Below are positions 1-5,613 of a stretch of DNA of 6,634 nucleotides, one piece after another. The position numbers were made by a program, and so were the translations under genes. The notes below the pieces were generated by a model, which saw only the letters and a program-made list of their open reading frames with translations, did not search any database and was not told the origin of the DNA. Origin of the DNA: CAZRUA01 sp964603125 (GTDB lineage Bacteria > Bacteroidota > Bacteroidia > B-17B0 > Aurantibacillaceae); the NCBI GenBank assembly GCA_964603125.1, contig CAZRUA010000146.1, forward strand, positions 1 through 6,634, read 5' to 3'. Every line of letters starts with the position of its first letter. Position 1 is the first letter of the stretch.

Positions 1-11
1 TTCGCTAATGA

Positions 12-560
12 CTTTCTCGGGTTTTACTCAGGAAAAGTATTTTAAATAGTATTGCTCAAAAAAAGGTGTTGGCCATTGATTATTTTGCTAATCATTCTCA
101 ACAAAAAACAATCCGAAATATCGAAGCTGTAGGCATTTTTTTGATGAGTAATAATTGGTACTTGATAGCTTATTGTTGGCTTAGGAAGGATTATCGTACA
201 TTTAAAATTGAGCGTATTCCGAAAATTGTACAAACAAATACCGATTTTAAAAAGTTACATTCTCCGCTTAAAACCTACCTTAACGAAGTTACTAAAGAGA
301 ACAAAGAATTACATAAAGTTGTTATCCGCCTTGATTTGGATGTGATTAGATATATAGGTGACCAAAAGTTTTATAATGGTTTTGTATCGGAAAGAGAAGT
401 TAAGGATAAAATGGAAATGACATTCTTAACCGCTTCTTTAGAGGGATTTGCTAGATGGTTTCTAATGTATGGTGATCATGCAGAAATTATTAGCCCATCT
501 AGTTTAAAGGATAGAATAGTTGAGATTATTAAAAATTTGAAGAATAAAAACAATTTCTAA
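12..560 (+). pseudogene. WYL-domain (YafY-like) transcriptional regulator, C-terminal part, probably 5'-disrupted
   Basis: The protein matches the C-terminal half of YafY-type regulators, which normally have an N-terminal HTH, a WYL ligand-sensing domain and a C-terminal WCX extension. Counting from the GTG at 66, the name-giving W31-Y32-L33 is present, followed by a conserved stretch ending R44-T-F-K-I-E-R50-I. A WCX-like region follows at about residues 80-158, including EGFARWFLMYGD. Homology-like sequence (ILNSIAQKK) begins before the GTG, at about base 39, so a GTG 66 start would cut into the WYL domain. The frame is blocked at 6-11 by TAA TGA, and the other two plus frames stop at 43-45 and 47-49. 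An HTH-bearing N-terminus encoded upstream could therefore not be joined without a frameshift. It is either a pseudogene, a recently frameshifted gene, or a stand-alone WYL protein of up to 164 residues. Family call is firm; the broken status is inferred, since upstream sequence is not visible. Confidence 0.75.
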
Positions 561-568
561 TTTCCTAC

Positions 569-586
569 TGACATACTGTTGACATA
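569..586. promoter_or_regulatory. candidate operator: TGACATA direct repeat, 11-bp period, upstream of dinB-like gene
   Basis: TGACATA occurs at 569-575 and again at 580-586, so the copies start 11 bases apart, about one helical turn, on the same DNA face. They lie in the 66-base gap between the regulator remnant and the DinB-family gene. This is where an autoregulatory or divergent-type site for the neighbouring regulator, or a site for another DNA-binding protein, would be expected. The second copy is also part of TTGACA (579-584), but no matching -10 box is seen. No clean Bacteroidota TAnnTTTG box is present either; the closest are TAGTTTTA (590-597) and TAATTTTA (596-603). Function is inferred from position and spacing only. 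Confidence 0.3.
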
Positions 587-626
587 AGCTAGTTTTAATT
601 TTACCTAAATTTTAAAACTTAAATTT

Positions 627-1139
627 ATGATAACATTTATGCAATCGTTCTTAAATGAACTAGAACACGAAAGTATTGGAACAAGAAAAATGTTGGCTCT
701 TGTGCCAGCTAACAAGCCAGATTGGAAGCCTCATGATAAAAGCATGAAATTAAAAGATTTGGCAACGCATTTAGCTGATTTACCAACTTGGATAAATTTA
801 GCAATTGAGCAGGATAGTCTTGATTTTGCGACCGCACCTTATAACCCAGCCGATTGTAATGGAGGCGAAGAATTGGTAAAGTATTTTGATAAAAATGTGG
901 AAGCAGCTAAAACGGTACTAACTAAAAGTAAGGACTCTATTTTAGAAGAAATATGGACTCTGAAAAACGGAGAAATTATCTATATGCAAGCAAGCCGACT
1001 AGTAACTATTCGTCATAGCTTTTGTCAAATGGTACATCATAGAGCACAATTAGGAGTTTATTTAAGGTTGTTGAATATTGCAATTCCTGGTGTTTACGGT
1101 CCGAGTGCTGATGAAAACGAAGCAATGGGGCAAATTTAG
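627..1139 (+). CDS. DinB-family (DinB/YfiT-like four-helix bundle) protein
   Basis: A 170-residue protein of the DinB/YfiT-like superfamily: four-helix-bundle proteins that usually hold a divalent metal through three His residues and include thiol-dependent transferases (bacillithiol, mycothiol or glutathione S-transferase-like) and many stress-linked members. Recognisable parts are the LATHLADLP segment with H48, and the C-terminal signature VHHRAQLGVYLRL with H137-H138, running into IPGVYGPSADE (153-163). In relatives the metal ligands are a His equivalent to H48, a His four residues before the last, and the second His of HHR (H138). Here position 134, four before H138, is Gln (codon CAA), so one ligand seems to be missing. 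ATG 627 follows an A/T-rich leader without a Shine-Dalgarno; Met5 at 639 is an alternative start. The gene sits 66 bases after the WYL regulator remnant, a pairing that suggests it was that regulator's target. Substrate unknown. It ends just before a strong terminator. Confidence 0.88.
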   Translation: MITFMQSFLNELEHESIGTRKMLALVPANKPDWKPHDKSMKLKDLATHLADLPTWINLAIEQDSLDFATAPYNPADCNGGEELVKYFDKNVEAAKTVLTKSKDSILEEIWTLKNGEIIYMQASRLVTIRHSFCQMVHHRAQLGVYLRLLNIAIPGVYGPSADENEAMGQI

Positions 1140-1146
1140 CTGAAGA

Positions 1147-1206
1147 AGGCTGCTTCAGAATAACTGTTAAAATGATTTTCTGAGGCAGTCTCTTATTTTG
1201 TTTTTA
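1147..1206 (+). terminator. intrinsic terminator of the DinB-family gene
   Basis: A 14-base-pair stem pairs 1147-1160 (AGGCTGCTTCAGAA) with 1178-1191 (TTCTGAGGCAGTCT) around a 17-base loop. It begins 8 bases after the dinB stop and is followed by a T-rich tail (TCTTATTTTGTTTTT). Two of the pairs are G.U in the plus-strand RNA (1149/1189 and 1154/1184). In minus-strand RNA these become C.A mismatches, and no T-run follows on that side. The structure is thus built for rightward transcription. The T-tail overlaps the last codons of the convergent dehydrogenase gene. Confidence 0.85.
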
Positions 1207-2137
1207 AAACTGAGGCAATTTTTTCTGCAAGTATTTTTCCAATTTTTACATTCGATTCGTGTGTCCAACCAGCAATGTGTGGGGATAAAATTACCTTTTC
1301 ACTTTCAAATAAATAAGAAAGTGGAGCAGGGATATTAGAAGTGTCTATGTTTTCGAAAGAAACTTTTTCATACTCTAAAACATCTAAGCAAGCGCCGAGC
1401 ACTTTACCGTTTTTTAAAGCTTCAACTAAATCAGCAGTGTTTAAACACTTGCCTCGTGCTGTGTTTATGATGTAAATGTTGTTTTTAAAGTTGGAAATAA
1501 AACTTGAATTGATGAAATAATTCGTTTCGCTAGTTAATGGGGTATGTAAGCTTACAACATCAGCTTTTTCAAATATTTCATCTAAAGTAGTTTCTTTAAT
1601 AGTTTCTGTTCCAAATCCTTTTTTGTATTTATCGTAAACTAAAATATTGCAATCAAAACCCTGCAATCTTTTAGCAAATGAACTTCCCATGTTTCCATAA
1701 CCAATAATACCAACTGTTTTACCACCTAGTTCAATTCCTCGGTTTTCTTCTCGTAGCCAAATGCCTTTTCTTACTTCTTTATCTGCTTTATTTAAATTAT
1801 TGAATAGGCTTAACAACATTGCTATAGCATGCTCACCAACGGCATCTTTGTTTCCTTCAGGTGCATGCACACATTTTATTCCTTTGCTTTCGGCGTATTC
1901 AACATCAATATTTTCCATGCCAGCACCAGCGCGTCCAATACATTTTAATTTGCTTGTAGAGTCAATTATTTCTTTGGTTATTTTAAACTTACTTCTAATT
2001 ACAATAGCTTCGTAGTTTGGAATTAAGGCTTTTAATTCATCTGCGCTTTTGTCGTAAAACAAATCGCAAGTAATTCCATTGGCCTCAAGTGTTTGATGCA
2101 TGATAGGGTGGTTGCTATCAATAAAAAGTGCTTTCAT
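1193..2137 (-). CDS. D-2-hydroxyacid dehydrogenase, NAD-dependent (phosphoglycerate-dehydrogenase-like, no ACT domain)
   Basis: A 314-residue member of the D-isomer-specific 2-hydroxyacid dehydrogenase family: cytosolic enzymes that interconvert 2-hydroxy and 2-keto acids with NAD(H). The Rossmann motif G146-Y-G-N-M-G151 sits in the middle, and D169 at the end of the second strand favours NAD over NADP. The expected catalytic set is visible: R228 in NTARGK, E257 five residues after D252, and H287 in SPHIAGWT. The length covers only the catalytic and nucleotide-binding domains, with no C-terminal ACT serine-sensing domain as in long SerA. Relatives in this phylum are often named phosphoglycerate dehydrogenase, so a serine-pathway role is possible, but substrate cannot be read from sequence. 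I chose ATG 2137 because it opens the family's usual N-terminus (MKALFIDSNHP) and lies one base after the mgtE stop. An ATG at 2167 would merely extend into mgtE. Probably co-transcribed and translationally coupled with mgtE. Confidence 0.9.
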   Translation of the reverse strand: MKALFIDSNHPIMHQTLEANGITCDLFYDKSADELKALIPNYEAIVIRSKFKITKEIIDSTSKLKCIGRAGAGMENIDVEYAESKGIKCVHAPEGNKDAVGEHAIAMLLSLFNNLNKADKEVRKGIWLREENRGIELGGKTVGIIGYGNMGSSFAKRLQGFDCNILVYDKYKKGFGTETIKETTLDEIFEKADVVSLHTPLTSETNYFINSSFISNFKNNIYIINTARGKCLNTADLVEALKNGKVLGACLDVLEYEKVSFENIDTSNIPAPLSYLFESEKVILSPHIAGWTHESNVKIGKILAEKIASVLKTK

Positions 2138-2138
2138 T

Positions 2139-3494
2139 TTAGAAAGAGTTGTAAAGTAATCGGCCAACTAAGAAATAAATAGTGATTCCTAAAATATCGT
2201 TTAGTGTAGTAACAAAAGGTCCTGTGGCTAAAGCAGGGTTAATTTTAAAGCGATGTAATGTAAGCGGAACAAAGGTACCTAAAAACGAAGCAAACATGAT
2301 AACTGTAATTAGAGCAATACTTACCGTAGCTGCTAATTGATAACTATCACTCGATAAAAGATTGTATCCTAAAATTATGGTTGAACAAATTAACCCATTG
2401 ATTAAACCAACACCTAATTCTTTAAATAATTTTTGACTTAATTTGTTTGTACGTAAAGTATTATTTGCTAATCCTTGAACAATAATTGCTGAGGATTGTA
2501 CTCCAACATTACCACCCATTGCACCAATTAAAGGAATAAAAAACGCCATTGCTGGGTGTATGTGTATTTGCTCTTCGTATGAGCTAATGATTCGTGAGCC
2601 AATAATACCGCCACACATTCCAACTAACAGCCAAGGAATGCGTGCTTTAGATAGTTTCCATAAATTATCTTTACTGTCAACGTCTTCCGAGATACCACTC
2701 ATTCGCTGCATATCTTTTTCAGCTTCTTCACGAATAACGTCAACCACATCATCAATGGTAATTCTACCTACTAATCTTCCAAAAGTATCAACCACTGGTA
2801 AAACAACTAAATTGTATTTTTCCATAAGCTCAGATACATCTGAGGTGGTAGCTGAGGTTTTTGCTGAGATTACTTCTTCGTCAAATATTTCATCAACACG
2901 CGTTAATGGATGCGAAATAATTAGTTTTTTTAAGGAAAGCATTCCAATCAATCTCTCTTTTTCGTCAACCACATAAACCGCATACATAACATCAACATTA
3001 TCTGTTTGTTTACGAATTTCCTCAATACAAGCATTTACAGTTTCATTTGCATAAACGCTAACCAACTCTTTTGCCATTAAGGAACCTGCAGTACCTTCTT
3101 CGTAATTTAATAAATCAGCAATATCGCTCGCTTGCTCAATATCCTCAATCTGCGATAATACTTCATCTTGAATATTTTCGGGAAGCTCATTGATCACATC
3201 GGCAGCATCATCCGAATCCATGTTGTCGAGCTGCTCAGCAATTTCCTTTGTAGATAATGAGGCTAAAAGGTATTCACGTAAATTTTCGTTTACCTCGAGT
3301 AATACTTCCGAAGTGTCGTCTTCTTTAACCAGACGGAAAAGATACAATGCATCTTCTTCGCTCAGTTGGTTAAGAGTTTCGGCAATATCTGCTGCATACA
3401 ATTCATTTAACTGCGTAATCAAAAAATCATCCTTTTGCTCAAGAATGGCTTCTTTAATTTCGTTTAAATAATTTATGGTTAATTCAAATTGCAT
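2139..3494 (-). CDS. mgtE: MgtE-type magnesium transporter/channel
   Basis: A 451-residue inner-membrane Mg2+ channel of the MgtE family (SLC41-related), close to the length of the structurally known Thermus protein. Order of parts: helical, acidic N domain (about 20-125, with the typical DDAADVINELP stretch), two CBS domains (about 138-195 and 202-257), a connecting plug helix (about 258-280), then five membrane segments (roughly 286-306, 313-340, 358-380, 387-413 and 425-448). The family signatures are present: GAMGGNVGVQSSAI in the second segment, and TGPFVTTLNDILG in the last. D433 there corresponds to the pore Asp that coordinates Mg2+. In the family, Mg2+ binding between the N, CBS and plug parts closes the pore, so activity is set at protein level. 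No room exists for an M-box riboswitch. It has its own promoter element upstream, and the dehydrogenase gene follows after one base (TAA-A-ATG). Confidence 0.95.
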   Translation of the reverse strand: MQFELTINYLNEIKEAILEQKDDFLITQLNELYAADIAETLNQLSEEDALYLFRLVKEDDTSEVLLEVNENLREYLLASLSTKEIAEQLDNMDSDDAADVINELPENIQDEVLSQIEDIEQASDIADLLNYEEGTAGSLMAKELVSVYANETVNACIEEIRKQTDNVDVMYAVYVVDEKERLIGMLSLKKLIISHPLTRVDEIFDEEVISAKTSATTSDVSELMEKYNLVVLPVVDTFGRLVGRITIDDVVDVIREEAEKDMQRMSGISEDVDSKDNLWKLSKARIPWLLVGMCGGIIGSRIISSYEEQIHIHPAMAFFIPLIGAMGGNVGVQSSAIIVQGLANNTLRTNKLSQKLFKELGVGLINGLICSTIILGYNLLSSDSYQLAATVSIALITVIMFASFLGTFVPLTLHRFKINPALATGPFVTTLNDILGITIYFLVGRLLYNSF

Positions 3495-3512
3495 GACCGC
3501 TTTTTTAGCGTT

Positions 3513-3521
3513 GCAAAGGTA
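3513..3521 (-). promoter_or_regulatory. Bacteroidota-type -7 promoter element for mgtE
   Basis: On the minus strand this reads TACCTTTGC, a full match to the Bacteroidota TAnnTTTG -7 consensus with the often seen trailing C. It ends 18 bases before the mgtE ATG, implying a very short leader, which is common in this phylum. A clear -33 TTTG is not visible at the expected distance; only the poor match GTTC at 3540-3543 is near. If used, mgtE and the downstream dehydrogenase can be expressed separately from the pentapeptide gene. Confidence 0.6.
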
Positions 3522-3601
3522 AAATTTTTACTTAGAAATGAACTTATTTTTTGGACGTATTGCCCTTTTTGGTAGATTTTACAATTTCTTAATGTGATGA
3601 A

Positions 3602-4177
3602 TTATGAAACAATATCTATATCGTAATGATGCAAAAGGCCAATCAAGCCTTGTTCCGAGAATCGAGCTTTTTTGTACTTGTTTTTCTCAAGGTTTATAGA
3701 GTAGTTAAAAGAGCTTCTAAAGTCACATTTTTCGATGTTTGTTGCTTCGAATGTAGCTTGATTTAGGTCGCAATTATCGAATAAGGATGTATTTAAGTCT
3801 GTCTCCGTAAAATCTACTTCATTCAAATTACAATTAATAAATTTTGTTCCTTTTATTTTGAGTTTGTAGAATGAGCTTAAATTTAATTGACAAGAGTTAA
3901 AATTAAATGAAAGTAAAAAGTGATTACAATTTTGGAAGTGCAAACCAAACAATTTGCAGTTCTCGAAATTTATGTTTCTAAAAGCAGTGTTTTTTAAATG
4001 AGCTAGACTTAAGTTGCAATTATTAAAAGTGCATTGAGTGAAAGTGATATCTGATAAATCAACATTTGAGAAATTACAATTTAAGAAAATACATTTTTCA
4101 TATTCTCCAATTATTATCTGTTCATTTGAATAATCTACTCTGTCGAATTTTTGATTCTCGATATATAATTTCTCCAT
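3602..4177 (-). CDS. pentapeptide-repeat protein (right-handed quadrilateral beta-helix, Qnr/MfpA-like build)
   Basis: A 191-residue soluble protein made almost wholly of pentapeptide repeats. Central Phe/Leu residues fall every five positions from F31 to F81 (31, 36, 41 and so on), then again from F93 or L98 to F153 in a register shifted by two. This predicts two beta-helical blocks joined by a short bulge at about 82-92. Ten Cys residues follow the same ladder: 29, 34, 49, 54, 74 and 84 in the first register, 96, 116, 136 and 151 in the second. The last 35 or so residues leave the repeat and end in a likely helix (GLIGLLHHYDIDIV), as in Qnr and MfpA, where a C-terminal segment forms dimers. 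Those relatives mimic DNA and bind gyrase, but many pentapeptide proteins have no known role, so quinolone protection or gyrase binding is only a possibility here. No signal peptide. It lies 57 bases after cysN and 107 before mgtE, with no obvious functional tie to either. Confidence 0.9.
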   Translation of the reverse strand: MEKLYIENQKFDRVDYSNEQIIIGEYEKCIFLNCNFSNVDLSDITFTQCTFNNCNLSLAHLKNTAFRNINFENCKLFGLHFQNCNHFLLSFNFNSCQLNLSSFYKLKIKGTKFINCNLNEVDFTETDLNTSLFDNCDLNQATFEATNIEKCDFRSSFNYSINLEKNKYKKARFSEQGLIGLLHHYDIDIVS

Positions 4178-4202
4178 TTATCAAATATTTTGTTCGATAA
4201 AT
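4176..4202 (-). promoter_or_regulatory. small inverted repeat over the start of the pentapeptide-protein gene
   Basis: ATTTATC (4176-4182) and GATAAAT (4196-4202) are perfect 7-base inverted arms separated by 13 bases; allowing one mismatch the pairing extends three more positions inward. The lower arm overlaps the ATG (4175-4177 on the plus strand), so the hairpin in the mRNA would cover the ribosome-binding region. It is entirely AT-rich apart from one G-C pair, so chance is a real alternative. It could also be an operator. The 57-base gap to cysN holds no other clear promoter or terminator. Confidence 0.25.
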
Positions 4203-4234
4203 TTAGGAAATTAAATTGTAGTTAAAACAAAACC

Positions 4235-5479
4235 TTATTCAATGATACCAGCAGCAACTGTATTGTTAGTGTTTTCATTGATTAAAATAAAGGCTCCTGT
4301 GTTTCGGTTTTCTCTATAACTATCGTATCCTACTGCATCGGCAGTTTTAATAAAAACATTACTAATGTCATTAAGTTTTAATGTTCCATTGCTTTCAGTT
4401 GTACCAAAAGTATGAATGTCTACCTTATTAATAATATCTTTTATAATTGCTTTTGTTCTGAAACTGTTTTGTTGCAATATAAATTTTTGTCCAGTTATAA
4501 AAGCTTGATTATCCATCCAGCAAATTTTAGCTGTTATTTCTTTTGAAAGGTTGGGTTGATTTTCAATGGGAACAATCGAACTACCTCTACTAATGTCTAC
4601 ATCATCTTTTAAATGAATAATTGCAGGTGAATTTTCATAAGCAATATTTACTTCCTTTTGATGGATTTCAATTTTTTCAATCTCAGTTTCAATTTCACTT
4701 GGTAACACTTTAACTTTTTGACCTTTACTGTAAGTTCCACTTAAAATTTTCCCAGCATAACCTCTGTAATCATGCAAGTCGTTTGTTTGTGGGCGTATCA
4801 CATACTGTACCTGAAAACGCGATGTATTGTTATGTTTGATGTTTGTAACATCTACATTTTCTAAGTATGTGAATAAAGTTTCTCCATCATGCCAATTTAA
4901 TTTTCCACTGGTAGTTACTACATTATCTCCAGCCAAAGCGCTTACAGGAATAAAATCAACGCTTTTTAAATGAAGTGGTTTACTGAATTCTTGGTATTCG
5001 TCTTTAATTTGATTGAATATTTTTTCGGAATAATTAACTAGATCCATTTTGTTTACACAAACCAAAACCTTAGGAGTTCCAAGTAACGAGCATAATATAC
5101 TATGACGTTTTGTTTGATCTGTGATTCCATTTCTTGCGTCTACCAATATAATTGCTAAATCGGCGTTTGAAGCTCCTGTAAACATGTTACGTGTGTATTG
5201 AATATGACCTGGAGTATCTGCAATAATAAATTTACGTTTTGAAGTCGTAAAATATTTATAAGCAACGTCTATAGTTATACCTTGTTCACGTTCAGCTCTT
5301 AATCCATCAGTTAGTAAGGCTAAGTCAATGTCAGCATTTACACCTGTTGTTTTACTTTGTTTGGTTAAAGTTTCAATAATATCTGTTGAAATTGAGTCGC
5401 TATCGTAAAGTAAACGACCAATTAAGGTGCTTTTTCCGTCATCAACGTTACCAGCTGTAAAAAATCGTAATAAGTCCAT
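4235..5479 (-). CDS. cysN: sulfate adenylyltransferase subunit 1, GTPase (ATP sulfurylase large subunit)
   Basis: The regulatory GTPase of the CysDN ATP sulfurylase: GTP hydrolysis drives formation of adenosine 5'-phosphosulfate (APS) from sulfate and ATP by CysD, in the cytosol. It belongs to the EF-Tu-like translational GTPase superfamily. All G motifs are intact: P-loop G10-NVDDG-K16-S17, switch I Thr69 in EQGITI, D88-T-P-G-H92, N143-K-M-D146, and S180-A-L. Two beta-barrel domains follow (about 220-310 and 315-414), ending in the family's typical C-terminus TGAFILINENTNNTVAAG. At 414 residues it is short of the E. coli protein (about 475) but complete at both ends. It has no fused CysC APS-kinase domain, unlike CysNC proteins of about 600 residues. 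ATG 5479 gives the standard start MDLLRFFTAG. The gene follows cysD, but after an unusually long 134-base spacer. Confidence 0.96.
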   Translation of the reverse strand: MDLLRFFTAGNVDDGKSTLIGRLLYDSDSISTDIIETLTKQSKTTGVNADIDLALLTDGLRAEREQGITIDVAYKYFTTSKRKFIIADTPGHIQYTRNMFTGASNADLAIILVDARNGITDQTKRHSILCSLLGTPKVLVCVNKMDLVNYSEKIFNQIKDEYQEFSKPLHLKSVDFIPVSALAGDNVVTTSGKLNWHDGETLFTYLENVDVTNIKHNNTSRFQVQYVIRPQTNDLHDYRGYAGKILSGTYSKGQKVKVLPSEIETEIEKIEIHQKEVNIAYENSPAIIHLKDDVDISRGSSIVPIENQPNLSKEITAKICWMDNQAFITGQKFILQQNSFRTKAIIKDIINKVDIHTFGTTESNGTLKLNDISNVFIKTADAVGYDSYRENRNTGAFILINENTNNTVAAGIIE

Positions 5480-5480
5480 A

Positions 5481-5607
5481 ATAAATTTAGAATTCTGAAT
5501 TAAAAATTAAGAATGTTATGTTTTGAGTTAATTGTATGATATATTGGTTTAATGTAATTGATTTAAGTTGTCTTTGAAAAATTCCGAATTCTTCATTCGT
5601 AATTTAT
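5481..5607. repeat. imperfect inverted repeat filling the cysD-cysN spacer (MITE-like?)
   Basis: AGAATTCTGAATT (5489-5501) and AATTCCGAATTCT (5580-5592) are inverted copies matching at 12 of 13 positions. Further out, ATAAATT (5481-5487) and AATTTAT (5601-5607) form a second matching pair, with a 1-base versus 8-base interval between inner and outer arms. Together they span almost all of the 134-base spacer. Each inner arm holds a GAATTC palindrome. The layout resembles a small non-coding palindromic repeat or a decayed MITE. CAT at 5477-5479 and 5608-5610 could be a 3-base target duplication, but that is within chance, and the first CAT is the cysN start codon. No coding content or promoter box was seen inside. 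Confidence 0.4.
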
Positions 5608-5613
5608 CATTGG

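Noticed and set aside
42..233. Minus-strand open frame opposite the WYL regulator
   Set aside because: Antisense shadow of a region with clear WYL homology; no recognisable protein features.
579..607. Sigma70-like promoter (TTGACA at 579-584) for the DinB-family gene
   Set aside because: No -10 box at the right distance (TACCTA at 602-607 is poor), and this phylum's main sigma factor does not use TTGACA.
1761..2015. Plus-strand open frame opposite the dehydrogenase
   Set aside because: Shadow of the conserved N-terminal half of the dehydrogenase; composition is what its reverse complement would give.
2138..2167. Upstream ATG at 2167 giving a 10-residue N-terminal extension of the dehydrogenase
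   Set aside because: The extra residues overlap the mgtE coding end and do not resemble the family; ATG 2137 gives the normal N-terminus.
2560..3471. Two plus-strand open frames (2560-2976, 3190-3471) opposite mgtE
   Set aside because: Ser-rich antisense translations of a well-conserved transporter; no start context or homology.
3498..3510. Mini hairpin (CGCT-AAAAA-AGCG on the minus strand) just before the mgtE ATG
   Set aside because: A 4-bp stem that would straddle the predicted transcript start, so it is unlikely to form in the mRNA.
3495..3601. Possible Mg2+ riboswitch (M-box) upstream of mgtE
   Set aside because: The gap is only 107 bases, the promoter element at 3513-3521 leaves a leader of very few bases, and no M-box-like structure is seen.
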